From the NCBI RefSeq assembly GCF_000185725.2, contig NZ_KI391953.1, positions 1,955,038-2,019,037 of the forward strand: 64,000 bases of DNA, written 5' to 3'. This stretch comes from Segniliparus rugosus ATCC BAA-974. GTDB taxonomy: Bacteria; Actinomycetota; Actinomycetes; Mycobacteriales; Mycobacteriaceae. The translations under genes and the position numbers were made by a program. Below, one piece after another: positions 46,548 through 58,045 of the stretch. Under the pieces are notes generated by a model. That model worked only from the letters and a program-made list of their open reading frames with translations. It had not been told where the DNA came from and ran no database searches. The number at the start of each line of letters is the position of its first letter. The first letter of the stretch is position 1.

Positions 46548-47345
46548 GTGCGTCTCACCGTTCTCGGCTGCACCGGCAGCGTCACGGGTCCGGACTCGCC
46601 AGCCTCTGGCTACTTGGTGACAGCTCCGGACGCTCCGCCGCTCGTCGTGGACTTCGGCGGCGGCGTGTTGGGGGCTTTGCAGCGGCATGCCAATCCGAAC
46701 GATGTGACAGTGCTCCTGTCGCATCTGCACGCCGACCACTGCCTGGACATTCCGGGCCTGCTGGTGTGGCGGCGCTACGGCCCCGACGCGGTCGGGGAGC
46801 GGGCGCTGCTCTACGGCCCCGCCGACGCCGCGCTGCGGCTCGGCGTCGCCTCGGCGGAAGTCGGCGGGCAGTGCGACGACATCTCCGACACGTTGGAGGC
46901 CCATGCCTGGGCCGAGCGCGAGCCGGTGAAGTTCGGGGAGCTTTCCGTGACCCCGTTCCGGGTCTTCCACCCGCCGACTTCCTACGGCCTCCGGATCGTC
47001 GACTCCTCGGGGGCGGTGCTGGCCTACAGCGGCGACACCGGGGTGTGCCAGGCGGTCGAGGAGCTGGCGCAGGGGGCCGACGTCTTCCTCTGCGAGGCCT
47101 CGTGGACCCACGACCCGGACAACCGCCCGGTCGGCGTGCACCTCTCCGGCACTGAGGCGGGGGAGATCGCCCGCCGCGCCGGGGTGGGCGAGCTGCTGCT
47201 CACCCACATTCCGCCGTGGACCTCGCGCGAGGACGTGCTGGCCGAAGCCCGCGCGGCGTTCAACGGCCCGGTGCGGGCGGTGCGCGCGGACGAGAGCTTC
47301 GACGTGGCCAAAAGCGGCAGCGCCGTGCGCCGTCAGACCCGCTGA
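46548..47345 (+). CDS. metallo-beta-lactamase-fold hydrolase (Rv1339-like)
   Basis: 265 residues. Rv1339 is reported as an atypical class II cAMP phosphodiesterase. Metal motif HLHADHCLD near residue 63, [22 protein letters not shown] near 145, AYSGDTGVC near 165 with the bridging Asp, and [11 protein letters not shown] near 222. GTG 46548 start, 18 nt after murI. Orthologue by sequence pattern and position. Confidence 0.93.
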   Translation: MRLTVLGCTGSVTGPDSPASGYLVTAPDAPPLVVDFGGGVLGALQRHANPNDVTVLLSHLHADHCLDIPGLLVWRRYGPDAVGERALLYGPADAALRLGVASAEVGGQCDDISDTLEAHAWAEREPVKFGELSVTPFRVFHPPTSYGLRIVDSSGAVLAYSGDTGVCQAVEELAQGADVFLCEASWTHDPDNRPVGVHLSGTEAGEIARRAGVGELLLTHIPPWTSREDVLAEARAAFNGPVRAVRADESFDVAKSGSAVRRQTR

Positions 47346-47355
47346 GCGCGACCGA

Positions 47356-47361
47356 TAGGGT
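47356..47361 (+). promoter_or_regulatory. -10 box TAGGGT of rph
   Basis: TAGGGT ends 7 nt before ATG 47369. Leaderless mRNA predicted, independent of the upstream gene. Confidence 0.5.
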
Positions 47362-47368
47362 GGTAGGC

Positions 47369-48154
47369 ATGACCACACGCCTCGACGGCCGCCACGACGA
47401 CGAAATGCGCCCGGTGAAGATCACCAGGGGATTCACCGGAAACCCGCCGGGCTCTGTGCTCGTGGAGTTCGGGCAGACCAGAGTGTTCTGCGCGGCGAGC
47501 GTCACCGAGGGCGTGCCCAGATGGCGCAAGGGCACCGGCGAGGGCTGGCTGACGGCGGAATACGCGATGCTGCCCGCCGCGACGGCCACGCGCAACGACC
47601 GCGAGTCCGTGCGCGGCAAGCTGGGCGGGCGAACCCAGGAGATCAGCAGGCTGATCGGCAGGTCGCTGCGGGCCTGCATCGACCTGGCGGCGCTGGGCGA
47701 GAACACCATCTCGGTGGACTGCGACGTGCTGCAGGCGGACGGCGGCACTCGGACCGCCGCGATCACGGGCGCGTTCGTCGCGCTCTCCGACGCGGTGACC
47801 TGGCTCGCCGCGAGCGGCAGGCTCGCCGACCCGCAGCCGATCTCCTGCGCCATCGCCGCGGTGTCGGTGGGCCTGGTGGACGGACGGGTGCGCCTCGACC
47901 TGCCCTACGAGGAGGACTCCCGCGCCGAGGTGGACATGAACGTCGTCGCGACGGACACCGGCACCTTGGTGGAGGTGCAGGGCACCGCCGAGGGCGCGAC
48001 CTTCCACCGCAAGACGCTCGACAAGCTGCTCGACCTCGCTTTCGCGGGGATCGAACAGCTTGTGGTGGCGCAGCGCGAGGCGCTTGCGCTGCCGTATCCG
48101 GGAACGTTGCCCGAGCCGCCCTCTGGGGGCAAGAAGAAAGCCTTCGGTGGCTGA
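47369..48154 (+). CDS. rph: ribonuclease PH
   Basis: 261 residues. Phosphorolytic trimming of tRNA 3' ends. Markers: [20 protein letters not shown] near residue 12, [19 protein letters not shown] near 50, [21 protein letters not shown] near 88 with the phosphate-binding Arg, [20 protein letters not shown] near 115, and [16 protein letters not shown] near 176. ATG 47369 chosen. Overlaps rdgB by 8 nt. Rv1340. Confidence 0.97.
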   Translation: MTTRLDGRHDDEMRPVKITRGFTGNPPGSVLVEFGQTRVFCAASVTEGVPRWRKGTGEGWLTAEYAMLPAATATRNDRESVRGKLGGRTQEISRLIGRSLRACIDLAALGENTISVDCDVLQADGGTRTAAITGAFVALSDAVTWLAASGRLADPQPISCAIAAVSVGLVDGRVRLDLPYEEDSRAEVDMNVVATDTGTLVEVQGTAEGATFHRKTLDKLLDLAFAGIEQLVVAQREALALPYPGTLPEPPSGGKKKAFGG

Positions 48155-48752
48155 GGTACTGGTCGCGTCGGGCAACGCGAAGAAGCTCGCCGAGTTGCGC
48201 CGGATCCTGGAGAGGGCTGGGGTCGGCGGGCTCGCGGTGCTCGGGCTCGGCGATGTCGCCGCGTACGAGCTGCCCGCGGAGACGGGGACCAGCTTCGAGG
48301 AGAACGCGCTGATCAAGGCGAGGGCGGGCGCGTTCGCGACCGGGCTGGCGACGCTGGCAGACGACTCCGGTTTCGCGGTCGACTCGCTGTGCGGCATGCC
48401 GGGGGTCCTTTCGGCGCGGTGGGCGGGCGCACGGGCCGGCGACGAGGCGAACCGGGAGCTTCTGCTGGAGCAGATGCAGGACTTTGCGCCGGACAAGCGA
48501 AGGGCCCGGTTCGTCTCGGTCTGCGCCCTTGTGGTTCCCGACGGCCCGGAAATCCTCACGAGAGGGGAATGGGCTGGCGCGGTGGCCGAGGCGGCTTCCG
48601 GCTCAGGCGGCTTCGGCTACGACCCGGTCTTTCTGCCGGACGACGCGCGAGGGCGCACGGCGGCGCAGCTGGAGCCCTTGGAGAAAGACGCGCTCAGCCA
48701 TCGGGGCAGAGCGCTCGCCGAGATGCTCCCGCACCTCGCGGCTCTGCGCTGA
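48147..48752 (+). CDS. rdgB: non-canonical purine NTP pyrophosphatase (RdgB/HAM1)
   Basis: 201 residues. Hydrolyses ITP/XTP/dITP to keep them out of nucleic acid. Motifs: [13 protein letters not shown] at the N-terminus, [15 protein letters not shown] near residue 48, [24 protein letters not shown] near 69-92, [14 protein letters not shown] near 152, and [10 protein letters not shown] near 185. GTG 48147 inside the end of rph. Rv1341. Confidence 0.95.
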   Translation: MAEVLVASGNAKKLAELRRILERAGVGGLAVLGLGDVAAYELPAETGTSFEENALIKARAGAFATGLATLADDSGFAVDSLCGMPGVLSARWAGARAGDEANRELLLEQMQDFAPDKRRARFVSVCALVVPDGPEILTRGEWAGAVAEAASGSGGFGYDPVFLPDDARGRTAAQLEPLEKDALSHRGRALAEMLPHLAALR

Positions 48753-48762
48753 CCGGAGACGG

Positions 48763-49518
48763 TCAGTTGTCGAAGCTCATGCTGCTGTCGAGGCGCAGCA
48801 GGTCGTTGCGCATCGATTCCCAGTTGTTGGTGCCGCACACGATCACGCTTTCCACGAGGTAGGTCGTGGACGGGGACGCGTCCTGGACGAAGGTGTAGCG
48901 GATGACCTCGACGACGCGGCTGCCTTTTTTCGTCGTGACTGTCACGATGCCCGCGGTCGACGGGTTCCCCTGGTAAGGGGTGTCGTTCGGCGTCTGGAGG
49001 TTGCCCGCGGCGTTGATGGAGTTCTTCGCGGCGGCGATCAGCTCTGCCGTCGGCGGGGTCTGCGACAGCCGGTACACGTCGACCGTCATGAGCGCGTACA
49101 CGCCGTCGTCCGAGGGGAGCACGATCGACACCTGCTGCGAGGCTCCGTTGGTCTGCGACGGTTTCCAGCCGCTCGGGGTCCGGACGGAGACGGTCAGCCC
49201 TTGCCCCGCAGAGACGGGGGCGACGGCGACCCTTTTCTCGCTCAAATAATCGCTGAGGTCGCTCCCCGTCGCGTCCGAGCCGCCAGCGCTGCTCGATGAC
49301 CCCTCTTTGCGCGTGGAGACCGGGGTGTCCACGCCGATGTTCGTGATTTGCGGATCATGCGCCAGATCGGTGTTGTTCTGCGGCAGAGACGCCTTCCCGT
49401 GGACGGTTTTCGTGCAGGCCGCACTGACTGACATCCCGAGGACGAGCATGACGATTGCGAACCCAAGCCGGAGCCTGCCACCCGGAAAAGAAGAACGCGG
49501 TGTTCCCATGGATGCCAT
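48763..49518 (-). CDS. LpqN/LpqT-like lipoprotein
   Basis: 251 residues. Signal peptide with a hydrophobic core (starts GFAIVMLVLGMSVSAAC) and Cys near residue 35, followed by TKTVHGKAS, common in mycobacterial lipoproteins. A ~40-residue Ser/Gly linker leads to the LpqN-type fold: LSDYLSEKRVAVAPVSAG near 95, PSGWKPSQTNG near 123, and YLVESVIVCGTNNWESM near 225. LpqN-type proteins are surface lipoproteins linked to virulence and to lipid trafficking. ATG 49518; ATG 49509 also possible. Ends 11 nt from rdgB, tail to tail. Confidence 0.8.
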   Translation of the reverse strand: MASMGTPRSSFPGGRLRLGFAIVMLVLGMSVSAACTKTVHGKASLPQNNTDLAHDPQITNIGVDTPVSTRKEGSSSSAGGSDATGSDLSDYLSEKRVAVAPVSAGQGLTVSVRTPSGWKPSQTNGASQQVSIVLPSDDGVYALMTVDVYRLSQTPPTAELIAAAKNSINAAGNLQTPNDTPYQGNPSTAGIVTVTTKKGSRVVEVIRYTFVQDASPSTTYLVESVIVCGTNNWESMRNDLLRLDSSMSFDN

Positions 49519-49532
49519 GATCGCACACTGCT

Positions 49533-49904
49533 TCAGCTCTGGGCTTCGGAGAGTTCCGCATGGACTTCGCGGGTGCGTTTGCGCTCGATGAAGAAGGAGA
49601 GGAACGGCACTGTGCCCGCGATGAGGGTGACGAGCAGGCGCTTTGGCTCGAACCTGGCTTTGAGCGAGAGGTCCAGCGCGGTGATGAGGTAGACGAAGTA
49701 GAACCAGCCGTGGGCGGTGCCGATGTACTTCGCCCAGTCGGGCCGCTCCCCGCCGAAGTTGGGGATCACCAGGTAGTGGTAGACGACCTCGGCGGTGAGC
49801 ACGAGCAGCCACAGGCCGGTCGCCCATGCCATCACTCGGAATCGGCGCAAGGCGGCCAGAATCTGTGCCGGGGTGTACCGGCGCGCGGTCTTCGGCTCGG
49901 TCAT
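49533..49904 (-). CDS. DUF3817 membrane protein (Rv1342c-like)
   Basis: 123 residues. Three TM segments: starts FRVMAWATGLWLLVLTAEVV near residue 22, YIGTAHGWFYFVYLITALDL near 66, and LLVTLIAGTVPFLSFFI near 89. The GTAHGWFYFVYL motif is the DUF3817 signature. ATG 49904 overlaps the upstream stop by ATGA, so translation is coupled with the next gene. Function unknown. Confidence 0.9.
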   Translation of the reverse strand: MTEPKTARRYTPAQILAALRRFRVMAWATGLWLLVLTAEVVYHYLVIPNFGGERPDWAKYIGTAHGWFYFVYLITALDLSLKARFEPKRLLVTLIAGTVPFLSFFIERKRTREVHAELSEAQS

Positions 49905-50308
49905 CGGCTGCTCCTTTCGGCAGGCGGTTGCTGCTCGGCGAGGTCGGCGAGCATGGCGTTGTAGGCGGCGAGCCCGCGATGCCTGGGTCCGGCGAGCTCG
50001 TCGGAGCCCTCGCGCTCGGGGAGCGGCGGCATCGCGGAGGACTCGCGGGACGCGGCGGTGACATCCCTGCCTTCGCGGCTCTGTTTGAGCAAGCCGAAGA
50101 AGCGGACGTAGCCGTAGACTGTGAAGACCGCGAAAAGCGGCCATTGCAGCGCGTAGCCGAGGTTCTGGAACGTGCCGCCCGCCTGGTGGAACCGGTTCCA
50201 TTGCCACCACCCGAGCAGCAGGCAGGCGCAGGCCGCGGCGAACGTGAGCACGAGCATCGCCGGATGGTGGGCCAGGCGCTTGGGGCCCGGGTTCTCCTCG
50301 GCGGACAT
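49901..50308 (-). CDS. membrane protein, Rv1343c (LprD)-like
   Basis: 135 residues. Two TM segments: starts PAMLVLTFAAACACLLLGWW near residue 17 and ALQWPLFAVFTVYGYVRFF near 52, joined by WNRFHQAGGTFQNLG. The last ~60 residues are charged and probably cytoplasmic. Corresponds to Rv1343c by position. ATG 50308 lies 6 nt after TACAGT, so a leaderless start is predicted. Overlaps the DUF3817 start. Confidence 0.8.
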   Translation of the reverse strand: MSAEENPGPKRLAHHPAMLVLTFAAACACLLLGWWQWNRFHQAGGTFQNLGYALQWPLFAVFTVYGYVRFFGLLKQSREGRDVTAASRESSAMPPLPEREGSDELAGPRHRGLAAYNAMLADLAEQQPPAERSSR

Positions 50309-50314
50309 ACGACC

Positions 50315-50320
50315 ACTGTA
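50315..50320 (-). promoter_or_regulatory. -10 box TACAGT of Rv1343c-like gene
   Basis: TACAGT on the minus strand, 6 nt before ATG 50308. Confidence 0.5.
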
Positions 50321-50421
50321 CTGGGTGCGGAACACGGGGGACCGCGCCGAGGGACCAGGCGCGGGGAGCCCGATGCGACGCAGCCGCTCTTGGCGCTTCG
50401 GATGTTAACCTGGACCGGCGA

Positions 50422-50502
50422 GCGTGAGTGGCGAAATTGGTATACGCGCCAGATTTAGGTTCTGGTGTCCTCGACGTGCGGGTTCGAGTCCCGCCTCACG
50501 CA
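50422..50502 (+). tRNA. tRNA-Leu(UAG)
   Basis: Seven-bp acceptor stem (GCGTGAG with CTCACGC), anticodon stem CCAGA/TCTGG around loop TTTAGGT giving anticodon UAG, a long variable arm, and T-arm GCGGGTTCGAGTCCCGC. Discriminator A; no encoded CCA. Reads CUA and CUG-type leucine codons. Confidence 0.95.
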
Positions 50503-50504
50503 CA

Positions 50505-50510
50505 TAGACT
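50505..50510 (+). promoter_or_regulatory. -10 box TAGACT of racemase gene
   Basis: TAGACT begins 3 nt after the tRNA and ends 6 nt before ATG 50517. Leaderless mRNA predicted. Confidence 0.5.
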
Positions 50511-50516
50511 GTCGCT

Positions 50517-51233
50517 ATGCGCATCGTCGTGATGAACTGCAACACCTCTGCGGCGATGACCGAGGCCATCGGCGCGCAGGCGCGCGCGGCGGCGCGCCCC
50601 GAGACGCAGATCAGCGCGCTCCAGCCGCTGTGGGGGCCGGAGTCGGCGGAGGGCTACTACGACAGCTTCGTGACCGCCGCCGCCGTGCTCGACCGGTTGC
50701 ACACGGTGGGATTCCCCTTCGACGCCCTGGTCATGGCTGGCTTCGGCGAGCACGGCAGGGAGGGGGCGCGCGAGCTGCTCGAGGTGCCCGTTGTGGACAT
50801 CACCGAAGCCGCGGCGCAGGTCGCGATGCTCCTCGGGCGCTCCTACGGCGTGGTGACCACGTTGGCCCGCGCGGTGGGCCAGATCGAGGACAGCCTGCGC
50901 GTCGCGGGCCTCTTGGACCGGTGCGCCGGGATCGTCGCGGCGGATCTGGGCGTGCTGGAGCTGGAGGGCGGAGCCGCCGTGGACGCGGTCCTCGCCGCTG
51001 CGGTGCGCGTGCTCGAGCGGGGCGCGGAAGTGCTCGTGCTGGGTTGTGCGGGCATGGCCGCGTTGGCCGAAGCGGTGGCCGAGCGGGTGGACGTGCCGGT
51101 GGTGGACGGGGTCGCCGCCGCGGTGAAGCTGGCCGAATCCCTAGTCGATCTCGGGCTCGCGACGAGCAAACGGGGCAGCTACGCCCCGCCGCGCGAGAAA
51201 CGCAGGCCGGGCTGGCCGATCAGCGGGGCGTAG
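50517..51233 (+). CDS. Asp/Glu/hydantoin (allantoin?) racemase family protein
   Basis: 238 residues. Family enzymes use two Cys as acid and base. VVMNCNTSAAMTEAI at the N-terminus fits, and the second Cys is present in VLGCAGMAALAEA near residue 180. The first, expected as CFGDPG-type near residue 78, is Gly here (MAGFGEHGREGARE). A one-base racemase or another reaction must be considered. It faces the xdhABC operon, so a role in purine/allantoin breakdown is plausible. It converges with the P450 gene with a 14-nt overlap. Confidence 0.85.
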   Translation: MRIVVMNCNTSAAMTEAIGAQARAAARPETQISALQPLWGPESAEGYYDSFVTAAAVLDRLHTVGFPFDALVMAGFGEHGREGARELLEVPVVDITEAAAQVAMLLGRSYGVVTTLARAVGQIEDSLRVAGLLDRCAGIVAADLGVLELEGGAAVDAVLAAAVRVLERGAEVLVLGCAGMAALAEAVAERVDVPVVDGVAAAVKLAESLVDLGLATSKRGSYAPPREKRRPGWPISGA

Positions 51234-52464
51234 CCGTCAGCCGGGCGGGCAGCGCGAGCCGGCCGCGCAGGAAGCTGGGGCGCCAGCGGGGCTCCTGCTC
51301 GGCGAGGACGAGGCCGGGGAAGGCTCGAAAGAGTTCGCGGACGGCGACTTCCCCCTCGATGCGGGCCAGCGCAGCCCCGAGGCAGAAATGGACGCCGTGC
51401 CCGAAGCCGAGATGGCCCGAGGTGGACCGGTCGGGGTCGAAGCGGCCGGGTTCGGGGTATTTCGCCGGGTCGCGGTTCGCCGCGCCGAGGCCGACGATGA
51501 CCAGCTCGCCCGCCTGGATCTCGACATCGCCGAGCAGGACCGGGGCGACGGTGTGCCGCATCGTGGCGACGGTAGCCGGGCCGTCGAAGCGCAAGGTCTC
51601 TTCGATCAGCGCGGGGACGCTCTCCGGGCGCGTGAGCACGCGCTCGCGCAGCCCGTCGTCGTTCGCGACGAGGGCGGTCGCTGTGGAGATGAGGTTGACG
51701 GTGGTCTCGTGCCCGGCGATGAGGAGGATGATGATCATGGAGAACAGCTCCTCGTCGGTGAGCCGGTCGCTGGGGGCGCCTCCCGCGAGCTCTGCGAGCG
51801 GGGGATCTTCGGTCGCGGCGATCAGGTCGTCCAGCAGGTCGCCCGGACCGGGCTGCGCGCGTTTGGCGGCCACGAGCTGTCGGACGAATGCTCGGAACTC
51901 CTTGTTGGCCACTTCCGCCGCGCCTTCTCTGCCCGGGGTTTGGAAGTCCATGATCTCCCTGCTCCACGCGCCGAATTTGCCCCGGTCCGCCTCTGGGACC
52001 CCGAGGAGCTCGGAGATCACGGCGACCGGGAGGGGGTAGGCGTACTGCGCGACGAGGTCCACCGGCCCCGGCGCGTCGCGCAGCGTTTGGACCAGGCCCG
52101 CGACGATCTCCTCCACCCTCGGCCGCCACGTCGCGCTCGCGTGGGCGGTGAAAGCCTTCGCGGCGAGTTTGCGCAGCCGGGTGTGTTCGGGCGGGTCGAG
52201 CCCCAAGAGCGCGGGGCGGACCGGCTCGTCGGACGGCTGGTGGCCGAGCAGGCGGTCGATGATTTTCAGGCGCGCGGCGAGGTCTTTGCTGAAGGCGGGG
52301 TCGGTGAGCGCGCGTTTGGCGAGGTCGTAGTCGATGACCAGCCACGCGGTGATCCCTCCTGGAGTCGCGATCTTGTGCACCGGCCCCTTGCCGCGCAGCC
52401 GCTCGTAGGTCGGCCACGGGTCTGCGATGAAGTCGGGGGTGACGGCGATCGTTTCGTAAGGCAT
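51220..52464 (-). CDS. cytochrome P450
   Basis: 414 residues, soluble bacterial type. I-helix LLIAGHETTVN near residue 250, ExxR in EETLRFDGP near 295, and the heme loop LGFGHGVHFCLGAALAR near 355 with the Cys ligand. No redox partner nearby. It lies 36 nt after xdhC in the same direction, so it may be part of the xdh operon, an unusual place. Substrate unknown. Confidence 0.94.
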   Translation of the reverse strand: MPYETIAVTPDFIADPWPTYERLRGKGPVHKIATPGGITAWLVIDYDLAKRALTDPAFSKDLAARLKIIDRLLGHQPSDEPVRPALLGLDPPEHTRLRKLAAKAFTAHASATWRPRVEEIVAGLVQTLRDAPGPVDLVAQYAYPLPVAVISELLGVPEADRGKFGAWSREIMDFQTPGREGAAEVANKEFRAFVRQLVAAKRAQPGPGDLLDDLIAATEDPPLAELAGGAPSDRLTDEELFSMIIILLIAGHETTVNLISTATALVANDDGLRERVLTRPESVPALIEETLRFDGPATVATMRHTVAPVLLGDVEIQAGELVIVGLGAANRDPAKYPEPGRFDPDRSTSGHLGFGHGVHFCLGAALARIEGEVAVRELFRAFPGLVLAEQEPRWRPSFLRGRLALPARLTATPR

Positions 52465-52500
52465 GCGCCTTATTTTACTGCTTCGTCGCTGTGGGCTCGC

Positions 52501-53335
52501 TTATGCGTGTCTGAGAGCCCGCTGAGAAGCGCCCTGCCGTTGAAACCGCCGCAACAGGTCCGCGGCGACGCTCACCGCGATGGTCGCGGGCTCTTTTCCG
52601 GTGATCTCGGCCAGTCCGATCGGCGTGGTGATCCGCTGGAGGCTCGCCTCGTCGTGGCCGCCCTCGGATGTGAGGAGCTGGCGGAATCGAGTCCATTTCG
52701 CGGCGGAGCCGATCAAGCCGATGGAGGAGAAACGGTCCCGGCGCAGCGCCGCGTCGCAGAGCGCGGCGTCTTCGGCGTGGTCGTGCGTCATGATGAGGAC
52801 GTGGCAGCCTGCGGGGAGCTGGTCGAGCACGGATTCCGGCAGGACCGGCGCGTGGTGCGCGGTCACGCGGGCGACCGCGTCGGCGAGCGCGCCCAGCCGC
52901 TCTGCGGCGAGCTGCTCGGCCCTGCTGTCGATCAGGTGCAGATCGAGGTCGTGGCGCGCGAGGATCCGGGCGAGCTCCAACCCGACATGGCCGAATCCGA
53001 AGATCGCGACGGCGGGGGGCACGGGCAGCGGCTCGACCAGGAGGGTCGCGGTCCCGCCGCAGCACTGCACGCCGTGCTCGTGGACGGCTCGGTCGCTCAA
53101 CGCGAATTCGACGAGCTCCGGCTCGCCGCCGCCCGCCTCGATCAGCGCCCTGGCCCGTTCGACCATGGCCGCCTCCATGCTGCCGCCGCCGATGGACCCC
53201 CATGTCTGGCCGGCCGCGACCACCATTTTCGCCCCCGCGCCGCGCGGGGCGTGGCCGCGCACCTGCGCCAGGGTGACGAGCGCCCCAGGCTCGCGGCGCT
53301 CACGCAGCCGCGCCGCCGCGCCGATCCACACGCTG

Positions 53336-53343
<8 letters not shown>
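52501..53343 (-). CDS. xdhC: xanthine dehydrogenase accessory protein XdhC
   Basis: 280 residues. XdhC binds and sulphurates the molybdenum cofactor for insertion into XDH. N-terminal XdhC/CoxI domain with VTLAQVRGHAPRGAGAKMVV near 25, GSIGGGSMEAAM near 52 and the Cys pair QCCGG near 93. C-terminal Rossmann-like part AIFGFGHVGLELARIL near 115, MTHDHAEDA near 190 and GLIGSAAKW near 215. Start ATG 53343 overlaps the xdhB stop. Confidence 0.95.
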
Positions 53344-55680
<2,337 letters not shown>

Positions 55681-55684
<4 letters not shown>

Positions 55685-57135
55685 CGGGCCGCCGCCGCTG
55701 TGGTCGCCGCGTACTGCTTGAGCAGGCTCTGCTCCAGCATCGCCGCGCGGTAGCGGGCGCTGGCCCGATGGTCGTCCAGCGGGGTGCCCTCCTCGCGCAG
55801 GAGGCTCGCGGCCTCGCGCGCGGTCGCGAGCGACCAGGACTGGCCCTCAAGGGCGGCTTCGGCCCGGAGCGCCCGGATCGGGGTCGCGGCGACCCCGCCG
55901 AGCCCGATGCGCGCCGTGCGGACCACGCCGTCCGCGATGTCGAGGGCGAACGCGGCGGCGACCGAGGAGATGTCGTCGAAGCGTCGTTTGGCGATCTTGT
56001 GGAAGCCGGCGACGGGGGCGAGCGGCAGCGGGACGCGCACGGCGCGGATCAGCTCGTCCGGACGGCGCACGCTCTGGCGGTAGCCGGTGAAGTAGTCCGA
56101 GAGCGCCACCTCGCGTTCGCCGTCCGCGTCGACGAGGACGAGCGTCGCCTCCAGCGCGAGCAGGGCGGGCGCGCTGTCGCCGATGGGCGAGCCGGTGCCG
56201 AGGTTGCCGCCGAGGGTCGCGCTGTTGCGGATCAGCCGCGAGGCGAACTGCGGGAGCATCTGCGAGAGCAGCGGCACCGCGCCGTCCAGCGCGCGTTCGA
56301 CTTCGGTGAGGGGGACCGCCGCGCCGATCTCAACGAAATCCGGCCCAACGACGAGCCGGCGCAGCTCGGGCAGCCGGTCCACGGCGATCACGAACTCGGG
56401 GCGCCTGCCCCGGATGTTGACCTCGACTCCCACGTCGGTTGAGCCCGCGACCACCGTCGCCGAGGGGCGCTCGCGCAGGAGGAGCAGCGCCTCGTCCAAC
56501 GCGGCGGGCCGGAGGAAAACGTTGCCGCCGTGCTCGACGCTCGTCCGCCTCGCCCTCGGCGGCGGCGCGGAGCAGCGTTCGGCCAGCGGGTCGTCGGGGT
56601 CGGGGGAGCCGACCGCGAACGCGGCGTCGCGGATCGGGCGGTAGCCGGTGCAGCGGCAGAGGTTGCCGCTGAGCGCGTGCAGGTCGAAGCCGTTGGGGCC
56701 GACGGTCCCGTCGTCGGCTCCGCCCGCCGCGCCCCGGTCCGGGCGGTAGAACTCGGCCGCCATGCTGCAGATGAAGCCGGGGGTGCAGTACCCGCATTGC
56801 GAGCCGCCGCGCGTCGCCATCTCGCGCTGCACCGGGTGCAGCGCGGACGGCGTGCCCAAGCCTTCGGCGGTGACCACTTCCTGCCCGTCGAGCGCGGCGG
56901 CGGGGAGCAGGCAGGCGTTCACGGCGGTCCATTCGGTCTCGGCGGCGAGCCCAGGCCTCGCGACGAGGACGGCGCAGGCGCCGCATTCGCCCTCGGCGCA
57001 GCCCTCTTTCGCCCCGGTCCAGCCTCGGGAGCGGACGAAATCGAGGGCCGTGGTGTGGACGTCCTCGGCGGGGATCGGCACGCTCGCGCCGTTGATTGTG
57101 ACGGTCCCGCTGACTGTGACCTGCGGATGCGTCAT
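55681..57135 (-). CDS. xdhA: xanthine dehydrogenase, FeS/FAD subunit
   Basis: 484 residues. N-terminal plant-type 2Fe-2S (GCAEGECGACAV near 45 and NACLLP), helical 2Fe-2S (CGYCTPGF near 115 and NLCRCTGYRPI near 155), then FAD domain (TVVAGSTDVGVEVNIRG near 215, TLGGNLGTGSPIGDSAPALL near 290). It feeds electrons to NAD+. First gene of the xdhABC-P450 unit. ATG 57135 with GAAAGG upstream; TAGACT at 57164-57169 (minus) is a possible -10. Confidence 0.96.
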
Positions 57136-57276
57136 CCGCGCACCGCCTTTCTCGATTTGCTCCAGTCTAGTCCTCCATGGCGCCGGGGGGAGGGCCCGGG
57201 AGCGGGCGGGCCCACGGCTGTGATGATCACGCTACGCCGGGGCTGTTTCCTGCACGTTTCTTGCGACCGGGGCGTT

Positions 57277-57993
57277 TCAGGAGCCGAGCTGGTCGGCGAG
57301 GTCGAGGAAATCGCGGGCGAGGAGCGCGGACTCCGGCGCAGGCTCGGCCCCCGCGCCGGGCCCGAGCTCGTCGGGCCGGGGGACGAACGCGGTCTGGAAA
57401 CCGAGCCGGTGCGCGGCGGCGACGTCGTAGGCGTGGCAGGCGACGAGCATGATGTCCGGGGGATCGAGGGAGAGCCAGCGGGCCGAGGTGAGGTACACCG
57501 CAGGGTCGGGCTTGAACGCCTGGAACATCTGCGCGGAGAAGAGCACGTCGAAGGGCAGGGCTCCGGCCTTCGCCGTGCGCGCGACGGCGGGCACGTCCGC
57601 GTTGGACAGCGCCCCGAGGGTGTGGCGGGCGCGCAGCCGCGCGAGGCCGGGGACGACGTCCGGCCATGGCTCCTGCTCCTCCCAGGCGAGGACGAGGCCG
57701 ACGAGCTGGTCCTCGTCGAACCCGTCGAGGCCCCGTTCCGCGAGGAGGGCTTCCAGCGCCTGCCGGTACACCTCGCGGACGCTGCGCCACGCGGGAGCGG
57801 CTCCGGCTTTCGCCGTCGCGTCGTTGCCCAATGCCCGCATGTAGGCCTTGCGCCAGTCCGAGACGAAAGGCCCCCAGTCCAGGTCCGGGTGTTCGCCGCC
57901 GTCGATGGCGCGGGCTGCGGCGACGACCGAGGTGAAAAAATCGGTGCAGGTTCCCTGCAGGTCGAAGAGGATCGCTCGCGCGGTTGGGGCCAT
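57277..57993 (-). CDS. HAD-superfamily hydrolase (haloacid dehalogenase-like)
   Basis: 238 residues. Subfamily IA. FDLQGTCTDFFTS at the N-terminus with the nucleophile Asp; the second Asp of the DxD phosphatase motif is Gln, the pattern of dehalogenases rather than phosphatases. LGALSNADVPA near 120 (motif II), FKPDPAVY near 156 (Lys), and VACHAYDVAAAHRLGF near 180 (motif IV). ATG 57993 lies 6 nt after TACGAT. It precedes xdhA by 141 nt in the same direction. Confidence 0.88.
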   Translation of the reverse strand: MAPTARAILFDLQGTCTDFFTSVVAAARAIDGGEHPDLDWGPFVSDWRKAYMRALGNDATAKAGAAPAWRSVREVYRQALEALLAERGLDGFDEDQLVGLVLAWEEQEPWPDVVPGLARLRARHTLGALSNADVPAVARTAKAGALPFDVLFSAQMFQAFKPDPAVYLTSARWLSLDPPDIMLVACHAYDVAAAHRLGFQTAFVPRPDELGPGAGAEPAPESALLARDFLDLADQLGS

Positions 57994-57999
57994 GGCCCG

Positions 58000-58005
58000 A
58001 TCGTA
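58000..58005 (-). promoter_or_regulatory. -10 box TACGAT of HAD gene
   Basis: TACGAT on the minus strand, 6 nt before ATG 57993. Leaderless start predicted. Confidence 0.45.
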
Positions 58006-58033
58006 GCCGCGTTCCGCCTGGTTGGTTTTTCAT

Positions 58034-58039
58034 TAGCAT
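58034..58039 (+). promoter_or_regulatory. -10 box TAGCAT of DinB gene
   Basis: TAGCAT ends 6 nt before ATG 58046. Leaderless start predicted. Confidence 0.5.
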
Positions 58040-58045
58040 CGAAGC

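Noticed and set aside
50422..50502. tRNA-Leu as a phage or island attachment site
   Set aside because: No repeated 3' tRNA fragment and no integrase were found in the window.
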